Part shown: positions 43,567 through 51,660 of the stretch, one piece after another
Layout: every line of letters begins with the position of its first letter
Numbering within the stretch: position 1 is the stretch's first letter
NCBI GenBank assembly: GCA_963824985.1
Contig: CAWGRQ010000034.1
Span: 129,613-193,612, forward strand
DNA length: 64,000 nucleotides
Origin: JAFNAG01 sp963824985
Lineage (GTDB): Bacteria; Acidobacteriota; UBA6911
Direction of reading: 5' to 3'
The notes under the pieces: model-generated
Told to the model about the DNA's origin: nothing
The model's input: the letters and a program-made list of their open reading frames with translations, nothing else
Databases searched by the model: none
Translations under genes and position numbers: made by a program

Positions 43567-43871
43567 AGTCGCTAGCGAAGCAAGCAGTCGAGTTGGATCG
43601 AATCATCCACGAACCGGCGCGCCTGGCGGTAATGGCTCTCCTCTACAGCGCCGAGGAGGCGGACTTCCTCTTCCTGCTGCGGGAGTCGGGCTTGACCAAG
43701 GGCAACCTGCAAAGCCATCTTGCGCGTCTCGAGGGGAGTGGCTACATCGCCATAGAAAAGGGCTTTGTTGGCAAGATTCAGCACACGGTGTGCAGGCTGA
43801 CGCCCCTCGGGCGACTGGCGTTCAAACGCTATCGAAGCGAGCTGAAGAAGCTCGCCGGGCAACTCGGCTAA
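43563..43871 (+). CDS. Winged-helix transcriptional regulator
   Basis: 102 residues from GTG 43563, overlapping the stop of the membrane protein gene by four bases. The sequence follows the HTH_34-like winged-helix pattern: ELDRIIHEPARLAVMALLYS, FLFLLRESGLTKGNLQSHLA (recognition helix), RLEGSGYIAIEKGFVGK and RLTPLGRLAFKRYRSELKKL. Such small regulators often control the membrane protein or transporter encoded with them. A longer upstream frame exists but is out of register with coding character. Confidence 0.85.
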   Translation: MKSLAKQAVELDRIIHEPARLAVMALLYSAEEADFLFLLRESGLTKGNLQSHLARLEGSGYIAIEKGFVGKIQHTVCRLTPLGRLAFKRYRSELKKLAGQLG

Positions 43872-44093
43872 AAATCCCGCCGTCGCCTGGAATCGAACTT
43901 GTCAGACTGCCACAGGGATCGGAATTACGCGTCGTTACGTGCCTTGAGGCCGCCCAGCCGTTCCTTCGCCTGCCTTGCCAATGTCCGGGTAGGCCGTAAT
44001 CCGCCCATGTCTTCCGTTTTTGAAACAGAATGGTGATAAACTGGAACTTTCGCGCGAGGTCAAGGTCTAACAAATCGGGGCATTTGAGAACAC

Positions 44094-44672
44094 ATGATCA
44101 GCTCAAAAGATATCTGTTCTATCTGGCTGCTTTTTCTAGTGGCCATATTGCCAACTCGAATGGCTATATCCGGAACTACTCAAGAAGCCGCCGATGGGAG
44201 GATTGTTTTGACGGTTTCTCCGATACCACCCCAGTGGTCCGCTGAAAATTGGGCTTTCAATGTGACGTTCAGGAATGCCGGGCCAGCCGATGTTTCCCTG
44301 AGTTTGGGTTACAATCTCCGGAACGGCAGAGAGTATCCCGTCAATATTTTCTTAATCTTGAGCAACGCGCAAGGTATGTCCCATGAACTCCGTGTTGGCG
44401 GAGGCGACAAAGCACCCGGCAATATGGCCAACGATATTGTCAGACTCAAGGCCGGAGGAGAGCACTCCATCAAGTTCGGCCTGGAAGAATTGGCTGGATG
44501 GCAGCCCTTTTCAGGGAATGGCAAATGGACCGGAACGCTGCGCCCCGGCAATTATCACTTGCACGCTGAATTCAGATGGACCCCAATCCACTCAACGCCA
44601 ACAAAACCCGCGCCGGAATACCGCGAAATAATGAACCTCAAGTCTGATGAAATTTCTTTCACAGTCAAATAG
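44094..44672 (+). CDS. Hypothetical exported protein
   Basis: 192 residues from ATG 44094. A signal-peptide-like N-terminus (ICSIWLLFLVAILPTRMAIS) is followed by one beta-sandwich-like domain: RIVLTVSPIPPQWSAENWAF, NVTFRNAGPADVSLSLGYNL, RLKAGGEHSIKFGLEELAGW and LRPGNYHLHAEFRW. The pattern (strand, 'NAGPxDVSLSLG', 'LRPGxYxLxAEF') resembles Ig-like intracellular proteinase-inhibitor domains, with low confidence. It is isolated. Confidence 0.6.
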   Translation: MISSKDICSIWLLFLVAILPTRMAISGTTQEAADGRIVLTVSPIPPQWSAENWAFNVTFRNAGPADVSLSLGYNLRNGREYPVNIFLILSNAQGMSHELRVGGGDKAPGNMANDIVRLKAGGEHSIKFGLEELAGWQPFSGNGKWTGTLRPGNYHLHAEFRWTPIHSTPTKPAPEYREIMNLKSDEISFTVK

Positions 44673-44780
44673 TGCTTCAGGTCCAAGTTCAGCAAAGTAG
44701 GTTTCCCAAACCGTAATATGCTTTTTATCTGGTTTGGGCTGTAGTTGCCAAACCGGAAAAATCCCCTATTGAACAGCTGA

Positions 44781-45154
44781 CTATCGGCTCGTTGGATCCC
44801 GTTCGGGCTCACTCTTTCCTGCGTCGTGGCGTAACAATTCGATGAGAGTATCGATGATTTGTTGAGCTATTTCTTCCTTGAGCATGCCGATTTCACCGAG
44901 CATCGGGCTGGAGCTTGCCGTAAATAGTTTCCCAGGACGAGCAAAGCTGGTGATTCGCAGTGAACCTTTGCAAAGTTCTCATCCTTGATCACGAGCGCAT
45001 TCGGATCCCCATATGGGTTGCTTGTGATTTGGCACAAGACCCAGTCACCGCGACCTGCGTCTGCTAGTACCACCGCTGGTCGCATTTTAGATTTGGACAA
45101 ATCAGAGAATGGGAATGGAACGAGAATTATTTTGCCGACTGCAGGTGAGACCAT
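44781..45154 (-). pseudogene. PemK/MazF-like toxin, frameshifted
   Basis: Start ATG 45154 overlaps the antitoxin end. VGKIILVPFPFSDLSKSKMR, PAVVLADAGRGDWVLCQITS and NPYGDPNALVIKDENFAK match the PemK/MazF toxin fold. At about 44965 one base is missing; the next frame gives GSLRITSFARPGKLFTASSS, MLGEIGMLKEEIAQQIIDTL and a stop at 44781. Without repair the product loses its last third, so the ribonuclease toxin is probably inactive. Confidence 0.78.
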
Positions 45155-45342
45155 GCAGCATCCTCCTCGGGTCGGCCCCAGTCTGACAAAGCAGGCTCAC
45201 TGAGCAGCGCCGTTTCGTCATCCAAACCTTCGGGCTCATCGAGAATAACGACAAGAGCTCTGCGGATCGAACCAAGATGAACGGGCTGCAGCAGTGTCAC
45301 CCTTCCCTTATCATCGACCAAGGCCTCAACCGTTTTGATCAT
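45127..45342 (-). CDS. Antitoxin of the PemK/MazF-like module
   Basis: 71 residues from ATG 45342 (MIKTVEALVDDKGRVTLLQP); upstream in-frame starts lack support. The N-terminus resembles a short DNA-binding beta segment, and the C-terminus (LSEPALSDWGRPEEDAAWSH) is acidic, as expected for a toxin-binding tail. It precedes and overlaps the toxin by 28 bases. Confidence 0.72.
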   Translation of the reverse strand: MIKTVEALVDDKGRVTLLQPVHLGSIRRALVVILDEPEGLDDETALLSEPALSDWGRPEEDAAWSHLQSAK

Positions 45343-45504
45343 GGCTTTCTTCTCCCGGTGGCATTGTACCGCAAAGCAGGCCTGCTGAATATGCACATGA
45401 CCCAATAAATCTGAGAGTTGCAGTAGCGTCGCATTAAAATCACGGCATCTTACTGAAATTATACAGATTTATTGCCTCGTACTCGTGCTAACTCCTAAGT
45501 CGGT

Positions 45505-45897
45505 TTACCGGAAACTTGGATGCCCGCACGACTCTCCAGCGGCGTCTTCCTCCGCAACTTTGCCAAACAGATCAAGCCGGTTCTTTTTCCGGTAGCTGGC
45601 CCATCCGCGGTCCAACGTTTTCATTTGGTCCGGTCCAGCAATTCCGAAGCGTTCCAAAGAGAGGATCATGGCGCGGACACTGACCCTCGGTTCCCCCGCT
45701 GGTCCTGTGTACCCACAGGACCGACAGGTGATGATGGGAGGGCGGATGCCGCCGGCCTCACGAATCCTGTGGAGCATGGAATCCAGCGAGTCGCGCAACG
45801 CGATCAGGCTTTCAAATGACATTTCAAGGCGCCACTCGGCCCGCAACTTTTCGATCATCTCAGGAAACCACACTCGCTGCGGATCGCCTGCGGCCAT
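45505..45897 (-). CDS. Conserved hypothetical protein with CxxC motif
   Basis: 130 residues from ATG 45897 (second in-frame Met). It reads RVWFPEMIEKLRAEWRLEMS, LIALRDSLDSMLHRIREAGG, a TCRSCGYTGP cysteine pair and FGIAGPDQMKTLDRGWASYR. The single CxxC could bind zinc in a dimer or be a remnant finger. I recall similar short proteins in environmental bacteria, without function. A tyrosine recombinase remnant lies next to it. Confidence 0.6.
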   Translation of the reverse strand: MAAGDPQRVWFPEMIEKLRAEWRLEMSFESLIALRDSLDSMLHRIREAGGIRPPIITCRSCGYTGPAGEPRVSVRAMILSLERFGIAGPDQMKTLDRGWASYRKKNRLDLFGKVAEEDAAGESCGHPSFR

Positions 45898-46008
45898 GAT
45901 GTTCACCTCCCTGAAGAAGCGGCAATGCCCCCAGTGCTCAACGTCTTGTACGCCTAATCCTGACAGTCTACGGTACGCCGCGTCCCTTCGTGGCCGGAAT
46001 CGAAACGA

Positions 46009-46290
46009 TCACAGTGGCTCAATTCCAATCCGGTCGTTTACCGCACCCCAGTGGCGTTGTTTGCACCCCAAGTATTTTTCCGTCGTTTGAACGGATACGT
46101 GGCCGAGCAGAAACTGGATTTTCTCCAGCTCGCCGCCCGCAGCGTGGCAAAATCTGGCGCAGGAGCGCCTCAGATCGTGAGGCACGAGTTTCGGAACGCC
46201 GAGCGTAACCGCGTATTTTATTACGACGTGCCCGACTGACTTTTCCTGCCCGGGCGACACAGCGAAACAGGGTGCCGTCGATTATACCGG
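46009..46290 (-). pseudogene. Tyrosine recombinase C-terminal fragment, frameshifted
   Basis: GIIDGTLFRCVARAGKV in one frame, then GHVVIKYAVTLGVPKLVPHD, LRRSCARFCHAAGGELEKIQ and FLLGHVSVQTTEKYLG in the other. The HDLRR box, the LLGH box and the terminal Tyr (EKYLG) of the integrase catalytic domain are present; the first catalytic Arg and the whole N-terminal domain are missing. Confidence 0.75.
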
Positions 46291-46296
46291 CTGCTG

Positions 46297-46470
46297 ATGA
46301 AGAGGACATTTTCGATCGACGTTTTGGAATGCGATCGATGCGGTGGGCGCATGAGGATCCTGGCGGCGATCAACCCGCCGGAGGCGATCCGCAAGATCCT
46401 GGACTGCCTGGAGCTCCATACGCGACCGCCGCCGATCGCCCGGTTTAACGCGCCGCATAACACCCACTGA
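46297..46470 (+). pseudogene. IS91-type transposase C-terminal fragment
   Basis: 58 codons: RTFSIDVLECDRCGGRMRIL, AAINPPEAIRKILDCLEL. This is the zinc-finger-like tail (LxCPxCGGRMRIIA) that ends IS91/ISCR-type transposases. It is directly adjacent to the recombinase fragment in opposite orientation. Confidence 0.65.
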
Positions 46471-46684
46471 CTCACACGCTCAGAGTGCATTCGGGTCCGT
46501 TGGGCTTCTATCCCGCTGGGTCACGCGCGATATGCTTCACCCTCCCATAGGCTCGCAAAAAACGCGACGATATCATACGACACGATCTGGCGCGCCAGAC
46601 GATTTTCCGCCGGCAAGCCGCGTGGAATCCCAGTCAGAATCACTGATTGCCAAATATTATCATATATGATAAGTTAGATATCCG

Positions 46685-47023
46685 ATGAAGCTGACCGCAA
46701 AGGAATATCTCTCAGCCGATGGCATAAGCTACTTCCGCGAATGGCTTAACGGTCTTGACATCCGTGTCAAAGCTCGAATCCAGGCGAGGATTTTGCGATT
46801 TGAGATGGGCAACCTCGGTGATCATAAATCCGTTGGCTGAGGAGTGTGGGAAGCCCGTGTTATGTTCGGCCCGGGGTATCGAGTTTATTTCGGGAAAGAA
46901 GGCCTTTCCATCGTTCTGCTACTCCTTGGCGGCGACAAATCATCCCAGGCAAGAGATATCCGAAAGGCACGGCAGCTTTGGCAGGAACATCTGGAGGCGA
47001 CGCATCATGGCAAGGCGCACTAA
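46685..47023 (+). pseudogene. RelE/HigB-type toxin with in-frame TGA
   Basis: ATG 46685, MKLTAKEYLSADGISYFREW, RVKARIQARILRFEMGNLGD, HKSVG, then TGA at 46838-46840, then in the same frame GVWEARVMFGPGYRVYFGKE, GLSIVLLLLGGDKSSQARDI and ARQLWQEHLEA. This is the phage Gp49-like/HigB addiction-killer family. The stop replaces the residue after KSVG, where homologs have a sense codon. The last codons overlap the antitoxin start. Confidence 0.75.
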
Positions 47024-47318
47024 GGATTGGAACAAGGGACTGGCCGAGGATCTTCGGAACCGGGAATTCGCCCGGGAATTTCTCATGGCCGCAATCGAAG
47101 AGGGCATTCCGCTGCAGCATGCGCTCGGCAAGGTCGTGCGCGCTACGGGAGTCAAGGAATTCGCCGCGAAGATCGGCATGGAAAGTCCGAATCTCTTGCG
47201 AGCCATCCATCCGCGCCATAACCCCACGCAGGAAACGATTAACCGCATCCTGAGTCCCCTCGGGCTCAAGCTGAGTCTGGCGCTGATCGAAAAGCCAAAA
47301 CGCAGTCATGCAGCTTGA
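47007..47318 (+). CDS. HigA-type helix-turn-helix antitoxin
   Basis: 103 residues from ATG 47007, overlapping the toxin frame by 17 bases. The pattern is that of addiction-module antidote proteins: LAEDLRNREFAREFLMAAIE, the helix-turn-helix LGKVVRATGVKEFAAKIGM with ESPNLLRAIHPRHNPTQET, then INRILSPLGLKLSLAL. The gene is intact although its toxin carries a stop, a state expected when a module decays toxin first. Confidence 0.85.
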   Translation: MARRTKDWNKGLAEDLRNREFAREFLMAAIEEGIPLQHALGKVVRATGVKEFAAKIGMESPNLLRAIHPRHNPTQETINRILSPLGLKLSLALIEKPKRSHAA

Positions 47319-47482
47319 TTTCGATCGAACCAGTATCACGCACTGCCCTGAAAATACGCGCTGTGGCGGCGCAAACGCACAGTTGATTTTCTGTTATTAC
47401 ACAAGCCACCCCACACGGAGGCCGTTTTTTGCCCTTGCCAGCTCTAAGTAGTTGATTTTAAATGATTTAATTTCTAGAGGAG

Positions 47483-47560
<78 letters not shown>

Positions 47561-47594
47561 TCCAAAGTCAGTGCGAAATGCTAGCTTAAATCAT

Positions 47595-48377
47595 TCAGCC
47601 GATCAACCCAATTCCTGGGACCCTCAGGCGGCGGAACAGACGCGGGGGATCTTTGCGGAAGCGGTCCGCCAGGGCATAATCGGTCTGATCGCGCTGCAGC
47701 GGTGTCACCGAAACATACTGATCCATTACCGCCCGGAAATCCTGGGGCAGCGCGGACCGCACCGGATCCTCGGCACTTTCCGGATCTCCGCTCCCCGCGA
47801 TCCCGTTGTGGTCGAGAGAGTTGAAGTGCGGGTAGTGAAGGGAGCACCCTTGCCGGGTGATCTTCACCCCCCGTATCCGGCGCACCGGGATATTCACGTT
47901 GAGACAGATACCCCCATCCGCCTGGTGCGCCAGCATAGTCTTGACCAGGAGCTTGATAAACTTCGCCCCCCGGTGAAAACGGATCGGACGATCGTCATAA
48001 GCCTGCGATATCGCCAGCGCCGCCAGTCCCCGCCGCGAAGCCTCGCGCGCCCCCGCCACCGTCCCGGAATACATGATGTCGTCGCCGAGGTTGGCACCGT
48101 GATTGATTCCCGATATGACCAGATCCGGGCGCACGGTCAGGATATTCGACAGGGCATGGATAACACAATCGGCGGGAGTGCCGTCAACGGTATAGTGGTT
48201 GCCGTCTCGCTGCGTGGTTTCCAGGGCGGATCGAACCGTAATGCTGTGGCTGACGGCACTTCGTTCCTGGTCAGGCGCAACTATAACCAGTTCGGCCAGG
48301 CCCTCGAGGCAATTTTCGAGTGTGCGCAAGCCTTCCGCGTCAATGCCGTCGTCGTTGGTAAGGAGAATCAGGGCCAC
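47595..48377 (-). CDS. surE: 5'/3'-nucleotidase SurE
   Basis: 260 residues from GTG 48377 (VALILLTNDDGIDAEGL); the frame is open through the upstream tRNA, but this is the first start outside it. The metal-binding LLTNDDG at the N-terminus, DQERSAVSHSIT, VDGTPADCVIHAL and VISGINHGANLGDDIMYSGT match the family. It dephosphorylates nucleoside monophosphates, with a stationary-phase survival role in E. coli. It lies between two proline tRNA genes, in the order ihfA-merR-tRNA-surE that I recall from delta-proteobacteria. Confidence 0.95.
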   Translation of the reverse strand: MALILLTNDDGIDAEGLRTLENCLEGLAELVIVAPDQERSAVSHSITVRSALETTQRDGNHYTVDGTPADCVIHALSNILTVRPDLVISGINHGANLGDDIMYSGTVAGAREASRRGLAALAISQAYDDRPIRFHRGAKFIKLLVKTMLAHQADGGICLNVNIPVRRIRGVKITRQGCSLHYPHFNSLDHNGIAGSGDPESAEDPVRSALPQDFRAVMDQYVSVTPLQRDQTDYALADRFRKDPPRLFRRLRVPGIGLIG

Positions 48378-48389
48378 AATAAATAGATT

Positions 48390-48466
48390 TGGTCGGGACG
48401 AGTGGATTTGAACCACCGACCACACGCACCCCAAGCGTGTGCGCTACCAGGCTGCGCTACGTCCCG
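48390..48466 (-). tRNA. tRNA-Pro (GGG)
   Basis: A 77-nt cloverleaf with CCA encoded; acceptor CGGGACG/CGTCCCG, T loop GGTTCAAATCC, anticodon loop TTGGGGT with anticodon GGG. It ends 12 bases before the surE start. Confidence 0.95.
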
Positions 48467-48485
48467 ACCGCCAGAAGCAAAAGTA

Positions 48486-48863
48486 TCACTCACGCTCAAG
48501 CAATGTCAATATATTCTCGAGTTCCTCCCGGACTTGGTTGAGCTTGTGGACCGGGGCAGGTTTGGGGGAGCTAACAGGTGCCGCCTTGCCGGGCCCGGGC
48601 TTCGGGGTCGATTCCGGGCCTGTGCGGCGCGCCAGCTGCTTGCGCGCTCCGGCTATCGTAAACCCATCCTCATAAAGGAGTTTCCTGATTTGCAGTAGAA
48701 GTTCGATGTCCTTGGGGCGATAGGTGCGCTGCCCCGCCTTGTTCTTGGGAGGAGTCAGGCTGGGGAATTCGGATTCCCAATAGCGCAATACGTGCGCCTC
48801 CACCCCGAGAATGTCGCAGACTTCCCCGATCCGATAATACAGTTTGCTGGTCACGAATTGCAT
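48486..48863 (-). CDS. MerR family transcriptional regulator
   Basis: 125 residues. The winged helix-turn-helix is clear: YYRIGEVCDILGVEAHVLRY, WESEFPSLTPPKNKAGQRTY, RPKDIELLLQIRKLLYEDGF and TIAGARKQL. A Pro-rich linker leads to a C-terminal coiled coil (KLNQVREELENILTLLERE). No effector-binding cysteines are present. It follows ihfA by five bases, and this pairing is common downstream of pheT in other phyla; the regulon is unknown. Confidence 0.92.
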   Translation of the reverse strand: MQFVTSKLYYRIGEVCDILGVEAHVLRYWESEFPSLTPPKNKAGQRTYRPKDIELLLQIRKLLYEDGFTIAGARKQLARRTGPESTPKPGPGKAAPVSSPKPAPVHKLNQVREELENILTLLERE

Positions 48864-48868
48864 GATGG

Positions 48869-49138
48869 TCAGAGCGTCTTCAGATATTTGGAAGGCCGGA
48901 AAGTGACCGCTTTCCTGCCGGATATGATCATGACATCCCCGGTCTTGGGATTGACTCCTTTCCGGTTTTTCCGGGCGACGACCCGAAAAGAGCCGAAACC
49001 GCTGATCACCACTTTTTCTCCCCGGGCCAGCCGTCGCTTGATGATGTCGAGCAGCAGATCCACAATCTTGACCGCATCGGCAAAAGACATGCCGCCGTGA
49101 ACGTCGTGGATAGCCCTGCCCAGATCGTTTTTATTCAT
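48869..49138 (-). CDS. ihfA: Integration host factor alpha / HU-type DNA-bending protein
   Basis: 89 residues from ATG 49138 (MNKNDLGRAIHDVHGGMSFA). The family signature GFGSFRVVARKNRKGVNPKT with GDVMIISGRKAVTFRPSKYL covers the DNA-binding arms with the intercalating Pro. The gene context (MerR next, tRNA-Pro, surE) favours IhfA over HU, but the sequence alone does not decide. Confidence 0.88.
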   Translation of the reverse strand: MNKNDLGRAIHDVHGGMSFADAVKIVDLLLDIIKRRLARGEKVVISGFGSFRVVARKNRKGVNPKTGDVMIISGRKAVTFRPSKYLKTL

Positions 49139-49376
49139 GGTTCCGGTTCTGGAAATCGCCGATCCGCGTTGGATGCCGCCGGGATGTGCCCGCCTCAATA
49201 ATACTAGTGATGCTCCCCATGTGTGTCAACATACCGATCATACTGCGTTCACCAGAACTTCGCCATCACTCCCGGTGCCCTGGGCATCTGAATCCCTGCA
49301 ATCCGTGGAATCCGTAGCAGCTTTTGAAGTAGCCGAACAGTTACCTCTTGCGGACAACGTTCATGAAGGATGCGGG

Positions 49377-50702
49377 CTATTCCTTGCGTGGGGGCTTGGT
49401 GCGCTGCCGGATACGGATCGGGGTGCCATGAAAATCGAACCGTTCCCGGAGCTGGTTTATCAGAAAGCGTTCAGTCGAGAAGTGCATGGGATCGCGACTC
49501 GCGGTAAAAACCACGAAAGTGGGCGGAGTGCACCGCGCCTGGGTAATGTAACGAAGGTTCAATCTCTGCCCCGGATTGTTGCTGGTCCACTTTTCGGCCA
49601 GGTCCGGAGCGAAAATGTTATTGAGCAGCCCCGTCGGAATGTGTAACCGGCGTCCCTTCGCAGCCCTCCCGATCATCTCAAACAACCGGGAAACCCGCTG
49701 GCCGGTAAGCGCGGAAATGGTCAACACCGGGGCATAGCCCAGGTACTTCATCCGCTGCCGGATGGAATCCGTAAATTCGTTGACCGTATTCAGGTCTTTT
49801 TCGATCAGGTCCCACTTGTTGGCCACGATGATAACCGAACAGCCTGCTTCTTCGGCGTAGCCGCCGATGGCGGCATCGAGTTTGGTCACCCCCTCCTCGG
49901 CGTCCAGGAGGAGGAGGGCCACATCGGCGCGCACCAGATTTTTGCGCGCCATGATGACGCTGATCTTTTCCGTCCGTTCCTCCGTCCTCCCCTTGCGCCG
50001 TATGCCCGCGGTATCGATGATCCGGTAACGCACGCCGTCCCGGATCAGCAGCGTGTCCACGGCATCGCGAGTGGTCCCCGGGATCTCGCTGACAATCGCC
50101 CGCTCGACGCCGAGCATGCGGTTTACCAGGGAGGATTTTCCCACGTTCGGACGGCCAATGACCGCGACGGCGATCTCCTCTTCCGGTTCCCCTTCCGGCT
50201 CCGCGGCCGGTTCCCCGGCCAGGTCCGCAATCCGATCCAGAATCTCGCCGACCCCCCGCCCATGTTCGGCTGAAATGGCAAACAGCTCCTGCGCGCCAAA
50301 AGCATAAAAAGCGGAGGCTTGAATCTCGATTTCCGGAGTATCCATTTTGTTCACCACCACCCACATCGGCTTCCCTGCCCGGCGGATGATGGGAAGGAGC
50401 TGCTCGTCCAGGGTCGTCACCCCGGCGCGGCCGTCCACGACCATCAGGAGCAGATCGGATTCACGGATTGCCTTCTCAACCTGTTCCAGAATCTTGGCTG
50501 GGATAACGTCGGGCACGTCCGGAACCATGCCGCCGGTGTCCAGGATTTCAAAAACCTTGCCGCCCCAGCGCACGGTGCCGTAGATGCGATCGCGGGTGAT
50601 ACCCGGCTCGTCGCCGACAATGGCCTTGCGGCGTCCGCACATGCGATTAAAGAGGGTGGATTTACCGACATTCGGGCGGCCGACGATCGCGATTCGAAAC
50701 AT
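49377..50702 (-). CDS. der: Ribosome-associated GTPase Der (EngA)
   Basis: 441 residues from ATG 50702 (MFRIAIVGRPNVGKSTLFNR). Two tandem GTPase domains: the first with GRPNVGKST, DEPGITRD, DTGG and NKMD; the second with GRPNVGKSSLVNR, PGTTRD, DTAGIRRK and NKWD. The C-terminal KH-like domain ends with NPGQRLNLRYITQARCTPPT and FLINQLRERFDFHGTPIRIR. Essential for 50S ribosome assembly. The 238 bases to ihfA hold only a short CCGTGGAATCCGT repeat. Confidence 0.96.
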   Translation of the reverse strand: MFRIAIVGRPNVGKSTLFNRMCGRRKAIVGDEPGITRDRIYGTVRWGGKVFEILDTGGMVPDVPDVIPAKILEQVEKAIRESDLLLMVVDGRAGVTTLDEQLLPIIRRAGKPMWVVVNKMDTPEIEIQASAFYAFGAQELFAISAEHGRGVGEILDRIADLAGEPAAEPEGEPEEEIAVAVIGRPNVGKSSLVNRMLGVERAIVSEIPGTTRDAVDTLLIRDGVRYRIIDTAGIRRKGRTEERTEKISVIMARKNLVRADVALLLLDAEEGVTKLDAAIGGYAEEAGCSVIIVANKWDLIEKDLNTVNEFTDSIRQRMKYLGYAPVLTISALTGQRVSRLFEMIGRAAKGRRLHIPTGLLNNIFAPDLAEKWTSNNPGQRLNLRYITQARCTPPTFVVFTASRDPMHFSTERFLINQLRERFDFHGTPIRIRQRTKPPRKE

Positions 50703-50848
50703 GACTGCGCAACTCCGGCCCAAAGCATGGGGATGGGCCTTGACAGGATCAAGATCAATATGGGGCCAATCTGCAATCCGGATGGCGCTGAATCGCAGTT
50801 GGACTCAAGACCGCCTGGCGGTCTCAACCGGAAGCTGACGTCGACATG

Positions 50849-51026
50849 GCCCGCATTTCTCACCAGCCTTCTACTGCGGCGGCGGATCCGGGCATGTCTA
50901 CATCGTTGCGCTCGGTCGGGCGCCCCGACGTGCCGTCAAGTACGCCTGCGGCACCCTCCGGTCGCGCGCCTTGTATCCATACCCGTCTGCGCAGCCTCGC
51001 TACGAAATCTGGTGAGAAAAGCGGGC
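50849..51026. repeat. Inverted-repeat element, GCCCGCATTTCTCACCAG ends
   Basis: GCCCGCATTTCTCACCAG at 50849-50866 pairs with CTGGTGAGAAAAGCGGGC at 51009-51026 (17 of 18). The 140-bp interior is GC-rich with no coding frame. It fills most of the gap between der and the barrel gene. Confidence 0.65.
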
Positions 51027-51102
51027 TCAGATGGATCACCGGCTTTCGCGGTTTATGGCTTCCAGGACCGGGCCGCGCGACAGGGCCAATCGGCGGCAGG
51101 GC

Positions 51103-51660
51103 TCAAAAAGTGACCAGCAATCCTCCGCTGAGTTCGAACATGTTCAGAGCCCGGGAAAATACCCTGGTGGCCGTATACCCGCGGCCATCGATGCGAATGC
51201 CGATCGGGCCGGCCAACTTCGGGAGCTTGATGCCGCCGCCATAATTGCCGGCGAACTTGGTCCCAACCGGGAGGTTGTCGGAGCCGAATTGTGAAATCAG
51301 CCCGACTCCGGCCGTCACGTAGGGAACGATTCTGCCGACCGGAATGTTCACCAGAAGATTGGCATTCACGATTACGCCCCGCGCGCCCGTAACATCGGAG
51401 GCGCCGCTCGGAAACAGGAGATCGTTGCTGAAGGCAAAGGTGTATTCGAGTTTCAGCCACGCGGCAAAACCGTTGCTGACCCGGACGCCATATACCGGGG
51501 AATTGTCCAGCGAGGTGGGCAAGTCGTTGGTCTTCACCGAACCGGGAAGGAGTCCGCCCACGAACACCGTCAAGTCCTGTGCCTGCGCGGGCAGGGCGAG
51601 ACAGAACCAGGCAACGGCAACGGTCGCCAACAGCCGGAAACTTCGGAAAGTCACTTCCAT
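51103..51660 (-). CDS. Outer-membrane beta-barrel protein
   Basis: 185 residues with a signal peptide (FRLLATVAVAWFCLALPAQA, cleavage after QAQ). Alternating strands follow: YGVRVSNGFAAWLKLEYTFA, ARGVIVNANLLVNIPVGRIV, PYVTAGVGLISQFGSD, NYGGGIKLPKLAGPIGIRID and the C-terminal MFELSGGLLVTF, ending in Phe as barrel substrates of BAM do. It is a member of the small OmpA-barrel/porin-like class. The start overlaps the end of the M23 peptidase gene by ten bases, implying co-expression. Confidence 0.85.
   Translation of the reverse strand: MEVTFRSFRLLATVAVAWFCLALPAQAQDLTVFVGGLLPGSVKTNDLPTSLDNSPVYGVRVSNGFAAWLKLEYTFAFSNDLLFPSGASDVTGARGVIVNANLLVNIPVGRIVPYVTAGVGLISQFGSDNLPVGTKFAGNYGGGIKLPKLAGPIGIRIDGRGYTATRVFSRALNMFELSGGLLVTF

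Noticed and set aside
43074..43871. 265-codon ORF ending with the HTH regulator
   Set aside because: Its first 163 codons are a shadow of the membrane protein; the regulator starts at GTG 43563.
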